DNA of 15,232 bases from Syntrophobacterales bacterium. GTDB lineage: Bacteria; Desulfobacterota; Syntrophorhabdia; Syntrophorhabdales; WCHB1-27. The position numbers and the translations under genes are program-made. The notes beneath the pieces were generated by a model. The model was not told the DNA's origin and did no database searches. It worked only from the letters and a program-made list of their open reading frames with translations. Below are positions 7,711 through 14,993 of this stretch, piece by piece. Where the stretch lies: the NCBI GenBank assembly GCA_017881765.1, contig JADGQN010000066.1, positions 1-15,232 of the forward strand, in the 5' to 3' direction. How positions within the stretch are numbered: the first letter of the stretch is position 1; each line of letters opens with the position of its first letter.

Positions 7711-10700
7711 TTATCCTTCCTCTTTTATCAGGTCAACATTGATGCAAAGGCTTTGCAGTTCCTTAACGAGAACGTTAAAAGACTCCGGGAGACTCGGCTC
7801 AAGCACATCCTCACCTTTCACAATCGCCTCGTATGCCTTAACTCTCCCACTCACATCATCTGACTTGATCGTTAGGAATTCCTGGAGCGAGTACGCGGCT
7901 CCATACGCTTCCAGCGCCCACACCTCCATCTCACCCAGCCTCTGGCCGCCAAACTGCGCCTTGCCGCCGAGAGGTTGCTGGGTTACCAGGGAGTATGGAC
8001 CGATAGAACGCGCATGGATCTTGTCATCAACCAGATGGTGCAGCTTCAAGAAGTACATGGTGCCCAGGGTTACTTTGTGATGGAATGGTTCTCCTGTCCT
8101 GCCGTCGAACAGCGTAATCTGCTTGCTGGGCGGAAGTCCGGCCTTGGCAAAAAGCTCACTAATCTCCTCTTCCTTGGCCCCGTCGAAAACAGGCACGGAC
8201 ATGTGGATACCGTTTTTCATCTGGGATGCCAGTTCTATTACTTCGTCGTCGCTCAACCCATCAAGAAACTTGTTCATCTCGCTCCCGCCCATCAAACCCT
8301 TGATCCACTTCCGAATGACTGCAGGGCTGCTCACGGCATCGAGCAACTGTCCTATCTTTCGGCCAAGCTCGCTTGAGGCCCACCCGAGGTGGGTCTCAAG
8401 GATCTGACCGGCGTTCATTCTCGAAGGCACGCCAAGAGGGTTGAGCACTACATCCACGGCAATCCCTTCATCGGTAAACGGCATATCCTCTTCGGGTAAG
8501 ATAACGGAGACTATACCTTTGTTCCCGTGTCTGCCGGAAACCTTATCTCCCACGGCAATCTTCCGTTTCATAGCCACATAGACCTTGATTGTCTTGAGTA
8601 CGCCCGGGGGCAACTCATCTCCCTTCTTGACCTTGTTTATCTTGTCTTCGTAGTAAAGTTTGATGATCTCAATCTGGTTATCCTGGCTGTCGAGGACCTT
8701 GGAAACCTTTGACTCCAGCTGCTCGTTCTTGAACTCCACATCCTGCAGCTTGTCAAGGTTGAGGACGCTCAGCTTCTCTTTGGTGAAACGCTCACCCTTT
8801 TTCATCAGCACCTTTCCACGCCCGTCCTTAAGGTCAGAGGGCGCGGCCTTACCGAGAAGCAGGTGGGTGATTCTTTCTCTCGTCGCCTCAAGGATGATTT
8901 TGATCTGGTCTTCCTGATCCTTGAGGATGTTCGATATCTCTATGTCCTCGATGAGTCTCGACCTCTCGTCTTTATCAATGCCTCGTCTGGAGAGCACCTT
9001 TACATCAATGACAATCCCTTCGATTCCGTGCGGAACCCGGAGCGAGGTATCCTTGACGTCGCCGGCTTTCTCACCGAAGATCGCCCGGAGGAGCTTCTCT
9101 TCGGGTGTCAACTGGGTCTCCCCTTTTGGCGTTACCTTGCCAACCAGTATGTCTCCGGGACGGCAAGGGGCGCCTGTCCTGATAATGCCACTCTCATCGA
9201 GATCCTTGAGCGCTTCATCCCCTACATTCGGGATGTCCCGCGTCACCTCTTCCTTCCCGAGCTTCGTGTCCCGAACCACACACTCCAGTTCCTCGATGTG
9301 GATAGAGGTGAAGGTATCCTCCATGACAAGACGCTCGTTGATGAGGACGGAGTCTTCGTAATTGTATCCGCGCCACGGCATGAAGGCCACGAGCACGTTT
9401 TTCCCCAAGGCAAGCTCTCCCCGGTCCGTAGAAGGCCCGTCGGCAAGTACCTCGCCCTTCTTGACGAAGTCACCCTTCCTGATAACAACCCTTTGATTGA
9501 TACACGTGTCCTGGTTCGAGCGCCTGAACTTCAATAAGTTATAGACGTCTATCTTTGTAACCGTCTCGTCAGGGCCGTTTTCCGCATCGTACTTGACAAT
9601 GATCCGGTTGGCATCAACGCTTTCCACAGCCCCCGCGTGACGCGCCGTGATACTGACCCTCGAATCCCGGCCGACGATTCTCTCCATGCCCGTCCCGATC
9701 AATGGCGCTTCCGTCGTGATCAATGGGACCGCCTGCCGCTGCATGTTTGATCCCATAAGGGCCCTGTTAGCGTCATCGTGCTCGAGGAATGGGATAAGGG
9801 ACGCCGAGACACTGACAAGCTGCTTCGGCGAAACGTCCATCAAGTCTACCTCTTTGGGGTCAATCCAGTAAAACCCGCCGCCTTTCCTGGAAGAGACGAG
9901 CAGATCCGGCACAAACCTCCCCTTTGAATCGACCGGCGCATTAGCCTGCGCCACAAAGTACTGTTCTTCGTCAAGGGCACTGAAGTACTTGACCTCAGCC
10001 GTGACCCGTCCGTCACGCACCACCCGGTACGGCGTCTCTATGAAACCATACTCGTTGACCCGGGCATAGGTTGAGAGTGAAGCAATAAGACCGATGTTCG
10101 GACCTTCAGGGGTCTCTATCGGGCAGACCCTGCCGTAGTGTGTCGGGTGTACGTCCCTGACTTCGAACCCTGCGCGCTCGCGTGTTAGACCGCCCGGTCC
10201 CAGGGCTGAAAGCCGCCTTTTATGGGTGATCTCGGAGAGCGGGTTTGTTTGATCCATGAACTGCGAAAGTTGGCTGCTGGCAAAGAAATCCTTTATGGCC
10301 GTGGCAACCGGCTTGGGGTTGACAAGGTCGTGGGGCATCAGCGTTTCCATCTCGGGAAAGGTCAGCCTTTCTTTGATCGCCCTTTCCATCCTGACAAGCC
10401 CCATCCTGAACTGGTTCTCCAGAAGCTCTCCCACTGTTCGGACGCGCCTGTTACCCAGATGGTCGATGTCATCCCCCGACCCTCTGGAATCCTTGAGACG
10501 CAGGAGTTGTCTTACAACCTCGATGATGTCCTCCTTCCTTAAGGTCACGACATCGATCGGAACGTCTATGGAGAGACGATGATTCATCTTCAGTCTTCCT
10601 ACCTTCGACAGGTCATATCTCTCGGGCGAGAAGAACATGTTGTGCACGAGCGCCTCAGCAAACTCGTAGGTGGGTGGATCGCCCGGTCTCAGCTTACGGT

Positions 10701-11820
10701 AAATCTCGAGGAGCGCCTCCTCCTTTGTGGATGCTTTATCTATGCCCAGCGTGTCCCTGAGCGATGAGCTGACGTTCAGGTTGTCGATGAAGAGAATGTC
10801 AAACTGCTTTATCTTCCCTTTCTGGAGCTTGGCCAGGTCATCTTCTGTAATCTCTTTGTTAATCGAGAACACGACTTCCTTGGTTGTCGGGTCTATTATG
10901 TCGCTTGCCGCGATCTTGCCGATCACCTCCGCCTCATCCACCGGTATCTGCGTGATGCGGGCGAGTTCCATCTTCTTTATCACGGCTTTTGTGATCTTCT
11001 TATGCTTCTTGACCAGCACCTCGTCGGTCTCTGCATTCACTATGTCCGACGGGGCCTTTTGACCCACGAGCAAAGAAAGCGGCGTCTGTTTGAAAATCTT
11101 CTTGTCTTTCAGGATGATCGTCTCTTTGTCGTAGAAATAGTCGAGGATCGCCTTTTCGCTGTAACCGAGCGCCCGCAGGAGCAAGGTTACCGGGATCTTC
11201 TTGCGCTTGTCTATCCTCACATAGAGGAGGTCTTTGTGGTCAAATTCAAAATCGAGCCATGAACCCCTGTAGGGGATAATCCGAGCGGTGTAAGTAAAAT
11301 TCCCGCTAAAAAGCGTTTTTGACTGATCAGCGCTGAAATAGACTCCGGGAGATCGATGAAGCTGGCTTACGATTACCCGTTCGGTCCCATTGATGATGAA
11401 GGTTCCGCGTTCTGTCATCAACGGAATTTCACCGAAATAGACGTCCTGCTCCTTGACTGCCCTGATCTCTCGCGTCTTGGCCGTGGGGTCCACATTCCAG
11501 ACTACGAGCCTGATGGTGACCTTCATGGGCGCAGCGAACGTCAGTCCCCTGACGATACACTCTTCTTCCGAATATTTCGGATCCGCAATCTCGTACTTCA
11601 CGAACTCGAGCGAGGTAGTCTCATGCGCATCTTTAATAGGGAATACGCTGGTAAAAACCGCCTGTAACCCCACATTTTTTCTCTCTTCCACGGAAAGCCC
11701 GTGTTGAAGGAATGTTTCGTACGAAGCTGTCTGTATCTCGATAAGATTGGAGATCTCGAGAACCTCTTCCAACTTCCCGAAGCTTTTCCGTAGTATCTTA
11801 TTATGAAAGGTTTGCCTCAT
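7711..11820 (-). CDS. rpoB: DNA-directed RNA polymerase subunit beta
   Basis: Second-largest catalytic subunit of RNA polymerase, 1369 residues. Family motifs are intact: HRSPGVYFSADQSKT (from about 155), the rifampicin-pocket cluster FMDQTNPLSEITHKRRLSAL (521-540), the segment RDVHPTHYGRVCPIETPEGP just after it, and GRHGNKG near the C-terminal third. Residues equivalent to E. coli Asp516, Ser522, His526 and Ser531 are present as Asp523, Ser529, His533 and Ser538. No intein or frameshift is seen. The start is ATG (11818-11820). The ribosome-binding sequence AAGGGG is about 10 nt upstream and is partly paired in a small hairpin. Only 11 nt separate its stop from rpoC, so the two subunits are translated in tandem for stoichiometric assembly. 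Confidence 0.98.
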   Translation of the reverse strand: MRQTFHNKILRKSFGKLEEVLEISNLIEIQTASYETFLQHGLSVEERKNVGLQAVFTSVFPIKDAHETTSLEFVKYEIADPKYSEEECIVRGLTFAAPMKVTIRLVVWNVDPTAKTREIRAVKEQDVYFGEIPLMTERGTFIINGTERVIVSQLHRSPGVYFSADQSKTLFSGNFTYTARIIPYRGSWLDFEFDHKDLLYVRIDKRKKIPVTLLLRALGYSEKAILDYFYDKETIILKDKKIFKQTPLSLLVGQKAPSDIVNAETDEVLVKKHKKITKAVIKKMELARITQIPVDEAEVIGKIAASDIIDPTTKEVVFSINKEITEDDLAKLQKGKIKQFDILFIDNLNVSSSLRDTLGIDKASTKEEALLEIYRKLRPGDPPTYEFAEALVHNMFFSPERYDLSKVGRLKMNHRLSIDVPIDVVTLRKEDIIEVVRQLLRLKDSRGSGDDIDHLGNRRVRTVGELLENQFRMGLVRMERAIKERLTFPEMETLMPHDLVNPKPVATAIKDFFASSQLSQFMDQTNPLSEITHKRRLSALGPGGLTRERAGFEVRDVHPTHYGRVCPIETPEGPNIGLIASLSTYARVNEYGFIETPYRVVRDGRVTAEVKYFSALDEEQYFVAQANAPVDSKGRFVPDLLVSSRKGGGFYWIDPKEVDLMDVSPKQLVSVSASLIPFLEHDDANRALMGSNMQRQAVPLITTEAPLIGTGMERIVGRDSRVSITARHAGAVESVDANRIIVKYDAENGPDETVTKIDVYNLLKFRRSNQDTCINQRVVIRKGDFVKKGEVLADGPSTDRGELALGKNVLVAFMPWRGYNYEDSVLINERLVMEDTFTSIHIEELECVVRDTKLGKEEVTRDIPNVGDEALKDLDESGIIRTGAPCRPGDILVGKVTPKGETQLTPEEKLLRAIFGEKAGDVKDTSLRVPHGIEGIVIDVKVLSRRGIDKDERSRLIEDIEISNILKDQEDQIKIILEATRERITHLLLGKAAPSDLKDGRGKVLMKKGERFTKEKLSVLNLDKLQDVEFKNEQLESKVSKVLDSQDNQIEIIKLYYEDKINKVKKGDELPPGVLKTIKVYVAMKRKIAVGDKVSGRHGNKGIVSVILPEEDMPFTDEGIAVDVVLNPLGVPSRMNAGQILETHLGWASSELGRKIGQLLDAVSSPAVIRKWIKGLMGGSEMNKFLDGLSDDEVIELASQMKNGIHMSVPVFDGAKEEEISELFAKAGLPPSKQITLFDGRTGEPFHHKVTLGTMYFLKLHHLVDDKIHARSIGPYSLVTQQPLGGKAQFGGQRLGEMEVWALEAYGAAYSLQEFLTIKSDDVSGRVKAYEAIVKGEDVLEPSLPESFNVLVKELQSLCINVDLIKEEG

Positions 11821-11901
11821 GCGTGTCGCACCCCTTGTTTTGGGGTTAGGGCCAAGGTAAAGGTAGCTGAACCCTCGACTCTTGGCCCTTGACCCTTAGT
11901 T
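11821..11901 (-). promoter_or_regulatory. Structured rplL-rpoB spacer, possible attenuation/processing site
   Basis: This 81-nt gap precedes rpoB. On the minus strand a 9-bp stem (11889-11881 with 11856-11848) caps a 24-nt loop. A 4-bp outer helix (11895-11892 with 11846-11843) extends it across a small internal loop. Just downstream a 5-bp hairpin (11846-11842 with 11834-11830, 7-nt loop) captures the rpoB ribosome-binding sequence. The outer helix and the small hairpin compete for the same bases, so they are mutually exclusive. There is no T tract, so this is not an intrinsic terminator. In E. coli the equivalent spacer holds an attenuator and an RNase III site; that this spacer acts similarly is inference. 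Confidence 0.5.
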
Positions 11902-12291
11902 TTACTCAACCTTAACTTGTCCACTGACCTCGGCGAGCTGCTTCTTAATCGACTCCGCCTCCTGTTTTGAAACACCTTCTTTGACGGACTTGGGTACACC
12001 CTCGACGAGATCTTTTGCTTCCTTCAAGCCTAAGGCCGTGATCGCCCTGACGACCTTGATTACCTGGATTTTTTTCTCGGCTTCATAGCCAGTCAAGACG
12101 ACATTAAACTCTGTCTGCTCTTCGACCGCTTCAGCAGCCGCGGCAGGGGCTGCTGCGCCTGCTGCAGCCGCCATCATGGGCATCGCAGCAGAAACGCCGA
12201 ATTTGTCCTCCAACGCCTTGATGAAATCTGAGAGTTCCAGGAGCGTCATGTTCTCTATAAACTGTATAACTTCTTCTCTCGTGACAGCCAT
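11902..12291 (-). CDS. rplL: 50S ribosomal protein L7/L12
   Basis: Stalk protein that recruits and stimulates translational GTPases, present in several copies per ribosome attached to L10. The 129-residue product shows the three family parts. An N-terminal dimerisation helix pair (1-35, ELSDFIKALEDKFGV) is followed by a flexible Ala/Pro hinge at about 36-57, and then by the globular C-terminal domain (EFNVVLTGYEAEKKIQVIK, GLKEAKDLVEGVP). The start ATG at 12289-12291 (MAVTREE) is chosen over an upstream in-frame codon because AAGGAGG (12299-12305) sits 7 nt before it. That site overlaps the rplJ stop codon, as expected for coupled but more efficient L7/L12 translation. Confidence 0.97.
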   Translation of the reverse strand: MAVTREEVIQFIENMTLLELSDFIKALEDKFGVSAAMPMMAAAAGAAAPAAAAEAVEEQTEFNVVLTGYEAEKKIQVIKVVRAITALGLKEAKDLVEGVPKSVKEGVSKQEAESIKKQLAEVSGQVKVE

Positions 12292-12304
12292 ATGCCATCC
12301 TCCT

Positions 12305-12826
12305 TCAGATTGCTTCTTTTTGAGTTTTAATTGCACTCAGGGTCCACATGAGCCGGTTGAGGTTGGCGGCGAGTACGCCCACAAGCCTCTGTGGCGGAGC
12401 CTGCATAACCCCAAGCAATTTGCTGAGCAGCACCTCTCTGGAAGGCAGTGCAGCCAGCCTCACCAGATCATTGGGACCCAGCTGCTGTCTGCCAAGCACC
12501 CCCGACTTCACCTTGAGAAACGGCATCTCCTTGGCCATGGATGACAACAGCTTTGCCACGGCCGCGGGGTCCTTATAGCTGCAAATGACTGCGTTTGGGC
12601 CGGTAAACTGGTCCCGAATGGCTTCCGCGTCGGTTCCGCTTGCAGCCAGTCTCAAAAGCGTGTTCTTTGTTACCTTGAGTTCTGCGCCAGCGTGCTGCAG
12701 TTCCCTCCTGAGCCGTGTCATCTGAGCAACATTCATGCCGCTGTATTCAGCCAGGAATAGGGCACGCGCGCGCTTCAGCTTAGACCCGAGGTCCTCTACG
12801 ACTACTTGCTTGGCCTTTCTTTCCAC
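12305..12826 (-). CDS. rplJ: 50S ribosomal protein L10
   Basis: Base of the ribosomal stalk. It binds 23S rRNA through its N-terminal domain and carries L7/L12 dimers on its C-terminal helix. The 173-residue product is of normal length. The family pattern is clear: the N-terminal stretch ALFLAEYSGMNVAQMTRLRR, then KVTKNTLLRLA, and a hydrophobic C-terminal helix (NLNRLMWTLSAIKTQKEA). It starts with GTG (12824-12826) behind AAGGAGG with an 11-nt spacer, rather long. An ATG inside that spacer is out of frame. In other bacteria the L10-L7/L12 complex represses its own mRNA by binding the leader, and a structured leader is present just upstream. Confidence 0.96.
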   Translation of the reverse strand: MERKAKQVVVEDLGSKLKRARALFLAEYSGMNVAQMTRLRRELQHAGAELKVTKNTLLRLAASGTDAEAIRDQFTGPNAVICSYKDPAAVAKLLSSMAKEMPFLKVKSGVLGRQQLGPNDLVRLAALPSREVLLSKLLGVMQAPPQRLVGVLAANLNRLMWTLSAIKTQKEAI

Positions 12827-12957
12827 TTGGTCTCATCCCTCCTTTCTTCGTAATATTTATGGAAGGTCAGAGAGACAACATGACAATAAAGTCTCGGTAG
12901 GCCGTAATCGTTTAATGGCGCGTGAGGCGCCACACCTACTTTCTCTGACTTATTCCC
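12827..12957 (-). ncRNA. Candidate ribosomal protein L10 leader RNA
   Basis: The 131-nt rplA-rplJ gap is the longest in the operon and folds into nested helices on the minus strand. An 8-bp perfect outer stem pairs 12949-12942 with 12873-12866. A 5-bp helix pairs 12939-12935 with 12901-12897. The apical 6-bp hairpin TGGCGC/GCGCCA pairs 12932-12927 with 12921-12916 around a 5-nt loop. A side hairpin, GAGAC/GTCTC, pairs 12895-12891 with 12876-12872 and overlaps the outer stem by 2 nt. Position and branched architecture fit the known L10 autoregulatory leader. I could not confirm the kink-turn or the sequence consensus by eye, so the family assignment is an inference. Confidence 0.55.
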
Positions 12958-13662
12958 TCACTTGCTCAAGCTTCTCACATAGGTAGGATCGATTTTTATG
13001 CCCGGGCTCATCGTCATACTGATGGCTACACCCTTCACATAAGTCCCCTTACTTGATGGGGGTTTGAGCCGGATCACTGTCTCGAATAGCATACTGATGT
13101 TTTCCAGAAGTTTTTCCTTGCCGAAGCTCGCCTTCCCAACAGGTACATGGACGTTTCCGGCCTTATCGGCTCTAAATTCTACACGGCCCGCCTTCAGCTC
13201 CTGGACCGCCTTGGCAACTTCGAAGGTGACGGTGCCTACCTTTGGGTTCGGCATGAGGCCCCGTGGCCCGAGGATTTTGCCGAGCTTGCTGACCTGCCCC
13301 ATCATGTCGGGGGTCGCTATAGCCTTGTCAAAGTCGAGCCATCCCTTCTGGATCTTATCGATGAAGTCGTCAGAACCTACAAAGTCAGCCCCTGCTTCCT
13401 GGGCCTCTTTCTCCTTCTGCCCCTTCGCAAAGACAAGCACCCGGACTTTCTTCCCCAGGCCGTTGGGTAGGACAACCGAGCCCCGCACCATCTGGTCCGC
13501 ATGCCTCGGGTCAACTCCGAGTCGAAAAGCCAACTCCACTGTCTCGTCAAACTTGGCAATTCGTATTTCGGAAAGCAGGTCGACTGCTTCGTCCAGGCCG
13601 TACCTTTTTTCTCTGTCCACCTTTGCCTTGGCTGCTTTGTATTTCTTCGCTACATGTGCCAT
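12958..13662 (-). CDS. rplA: 50S ribosomal protein L1
   Basis: L1-stalk protein, which contacts E-site tRNA on the ribosome and in many bacteria represses the rplK-rplA mRNA. The 234-residue product has the usual length and the signature LGPRGLMPNPKVGT (131-144), with ELAFRLGVDPRHADQMVRG earlier and KGTYVKGVAISMTMSPG near the end. The start ATG at 13660-13662 (MAHVAKKYK) is preferred over an upstream in-frame GTG because GAGGTGG lies 6 nt before it and the family begins at this point. It is the fourth ribosomal/transcription gene from secE in a compact operon, 38 nt after rplK. Confidence 0.97.
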   Translation of the reverse strand: MAHVAKKYKAAKAKVDREKRYGLDEAVDLLSEIRIAKFDETVELAFRLGVDPRHADQMVRGSVVLPNGLGKKVRVLVFAKGQKEKEAQEAGADFVGSDDFIDKIQKGWLDFDKAIATPDMMGQVSKLGKILGPRGLMPNPKVGTVTFEVAKAVQELKAGRVEFRADKAGNVHVPVGKASFGKEKLLENISMLFETVIRLKPPSSKGTYVKGVAISMTMSPGIKIDPTYVRSLSK

Positions 13663-13700
13663 GTTGCACCACCTCACTCTAAATTCCGCAAGCTTTCTTT

Positions 13701-14129
13701 CTACCCTTCCGCAACTTCCAATCCCATGCTCTTTGCCGAACCCTCCACGATTCTCATCGCGCCGGCGAGGTCCTTCGCGTTCAGGTCCACCATTTTGAGC
13801 TGGGCAATCTCCTGTACCTGCGACTTTGTAATGGTACCGACCGTCTCTTTCTTCGGCGCGCTTGCGCCCTTTGCCAGCTTCACCGCCTTTTTGAGCAGGT
13901 ACGACACCGGGGGTGTCTTTGTGATAAACGTAAAGCTCCTGTCAGAGAATATAGTTATGATTACCGGGATAACACTCCCTTCCTGGCTTTTCGTCCGCTC
14001 GTTATAAGCCTTGCAAAACTCCATGATGTTTACGCCGTGCTGGCCGAGAGCCGGGCCCACGGGGGGAGAGGGCGTGGCCTGCCCTGCGGGGAGCTGAAGC
14101 TTCACCATAGCCACGATTTTTTTTGCCAT
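13701..14129 (-). CDS. rplK: 50S ribosomal protein L11
   Basis: L11 binds the GTPase-associated region of 23S rRNA and takes part in factor binding and the stringent response. The 142-residue product matches the family length of about 141. The N-terminal domain shows the Pro/Gly-rich PSPPVGPALGQHGVNIMEFC followed by KAYNERT. The C-terminal rRNA-binding domain includes FITKTPPVSYLLKKA and ends with the MRIVEGSAKSMGL motif. The start ATG has AAGGAG about 8 nt upstream. Only 12 nt separate it from nusG, leaving no room for the L1-binding leader that precedes rplK in E. coli. Confidence 0.97.
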   Translation of the reverse strand: MAKKIVAMVKLQLPAGQATPSPPVGPALGQHGVNIMEFCKAYNERTKSQEGSVIPVIITIFSDRSFTFITKTPPVSYLLKKAVKLAKGASAPKKETVGTITKSQVQEIAQLKMVDLNAKDLAGAMRIVEGSAKSMGLEVAEG

Positions 14130-14141
14130 GCTAGAACTCCT

Positions 14142-14693
14142 TTACATTTTTTCGATCTGCATGAAATCCAACTCTACGGGCGTTGTCCTGCCAAAAATAT
14201 TGAGAAGCACTTTCACCTTCCCTTTTTCCGGCTTGATCTCCTCTACGCTCCCCGTGAAATTGGAAAAGGGGCCCTCGATCACTTTAACGTTGTCCCCTTT
14301 ATCAAACCGGATCTTCGGCTTGATCTTACCCTTTCCTTCCTGAATCGCATGTACGAGGTCTTTAACCTCTGAATCGGGCAATGGGGTAGGCTTCATGCCA
14401 TAACCCACGAACCCGGTTACTTTCGGTGTGTTGCGAACGAGGTACCACGTATCCTCATTCATGTCCATCTGCACGATGATGTATCCGGGGAAAATGGTCC
14501 TCTGCGATTTCTTTACCTGGCCCTTTACCCGCTCCATGATCACTTCTGATGGAACGATGATTTCCCCGAAACTCTCCTCCATCTTACTCGTTCTTATGCG
14601 TTCTTCGAGCCCCTCTTTGACCTTTTGCTCATAGCCCGAGTAAGTGTGAACCACATACCATTTCTTTTCCATCTGCTTATCCATCTCTTCCAT
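14142..14693 (-). CDS. nusG: Transcription termination/antitermination protein NusG
   Basis: General elongation factor that binds the RNA polymerase clamp through its NGN domain and contacts Rho or ribosomal protein S10 through its KOW domain. From the ATG at 14693 the product is 183 residues. The NGN domain starts at KKWYVVHTYSGYEQKV and includes TIFPGYIIVQMDM. The KOW domain begins at FDKGDNVKVIEGPFSNFTG (about 130-148). The start is ambiguous. ATGs at 14693, 14684 and 14672 and a GTG at 14705 are all in frame, a consequence of a 21-bp tandem repeat. The first ATG and the one at 14672 have identical upstream contexts (GGATAAGCAG). Starting at 14672 gives 176 residues and an MEKKWYVV N-terminus, close to Bacillus NusG. 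The longest ATG version is given here; the family assignment itself is firm. Confidence 0.95.
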   Translation of the reverse strand: MEEMDKQMEKKWYVVHTYSGYEQKVKEGLEERIRTSKMEESFGEIIVPSEVIMERVKGQVKKSQRTIFPGYIIVQMDMNEDTWYLVRNTPKVTGFVGYGMKPTPLPDSEVKDLVHAIQEGKGKIKPKIRFDKGDNVKVIEGPFSNFTGSVEEIKPEKGKVKVLLNIFGRTTPVELDFMQIEKM

Positions 14694-14704
14694 CTGCTTA
14701 TCCA
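14663..14704 (-). repeat. Two 21-bp tandem copies at the secE stop / nusG start
   Basis: Two adjacent 21-bp units (14663-14683 and 14684-14704) differ at a single base (14666 versus 14687). The right-hand copy, which is transcribed first, contains the secE stop codon TAA (14698-14700) and the first nusG ATG (14693). The left-hand copy repeats the same bases in the nusG frame and supplies a further ATG at 14672. In protein terms the repeat gives MDKQME twice at the NusG N-terminus. It looks like a local duplication of the gene junction. Confidence 0.9.
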
Positions 14705-14901
14705 CGGAACAAGGCCTGTACGATCTTGGCGAGTCCCACGTCAACAATGCCAAGAAAGAGCGCTGCGATGACGACTGTGATGAGAATGACGTAGGTACCC
14801 TTAAGGGCATCTTTCCTGGATGGGAACGTAACCCTTTTCGTCTCCAGGTAGACCTCTTTGAAATAGGTCTTCAGGTTCTCGACGTGTTCTCTGATATCCA
14901 T
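14698..14901 (-). CDS. secE: Preprotein translocase subunit SecE
   Basis: Small essential membrane subunit of the SecYEG translocon, clamping SecY. The 67-residue product is the short, single-span form found in most bacteria outside the enterics. It has an amphipathic cytoplasmic helix (residues 1-25, LKTYFKEVYLETKRV), then the conserved hinge region TKRVTFPSRKDA, and one transmembrane helix at about 36-62. The hinge usually reads VTWP; here the Trp is a Phe (residue 26). The start ATG at 14899-14901 is preceded by TGAGGA and fits the family; an upstream in-frame GTG at 14919 would run into the tRNA gene. The next gene, nusG, begins 4 nt or more after its stop. Confidence 0.93.
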   Translation of the reverse strand: MDIREHVENLKTYFKEVYLETKRVTFPSRKDALKGTYVILITVVIAALFLGIVDVGLAKIVQALFRG

Positions 14902-14918
14902 CGCGTCCTCACAATACA

Positions 14919-14992
14919 CAGGCCAGGAGGGATTCGAACCCCCAACACCCGGATTTGGAGTCCGGTGCTCTATCCGTTAGAGCTACTGGCCT
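14919..14992 (-). tRNA. trnW: tRNA-Trp (anticodon CCA)
   Basis: A full cloverleaf is visible on the minus strand. The acceptor stem AGGCCAG/CTGGCCT has 7 pairs. The D arm is GCTC/GAGC. The anticodon arm CCGGA/TCCGG carries the loop CTCCAAA, with CCA at the anticodon position. The T arm has the loop TTCGAAT. The discriminator is G (14919), as expected for bacterial tRNA-Trp. The 3' CCA is not encoded. The tRNA lies 1 nt after the rpmG stop codon and 17 nt before secE, so it must be cut out of a polycistronic transcript. Confidence 0.97.
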
Positions 14993-14993
14993 T

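Noticed and set aside
8863..9537. Plus-strand open frame of 224 codons inside rpoB
   Set aside because: Antisense shadow of rpoB with no family features and no ribosome-binding site noted.
11848..11889. The 9-bp stem before rpoB as an intrinsic terminator
   Set aside because: No T tract follows on the transcribed strand and the loop is long; it is better described as an attenuation or processing structure.
13064..13798. Plus-strand open frame of 244 codons over rplA and rplK
   Set aside because: Ser/Pro-rich shadow translation spanning two well-supported ribosomal protein genes on the other strand.
14142..14810. NusG start at the far upstream codon at 14810
   Set aside because: The extra N-terminal 39 residues overlap secE in another frame and have no NusG similarity; starts at 14693-14672 fit the family.
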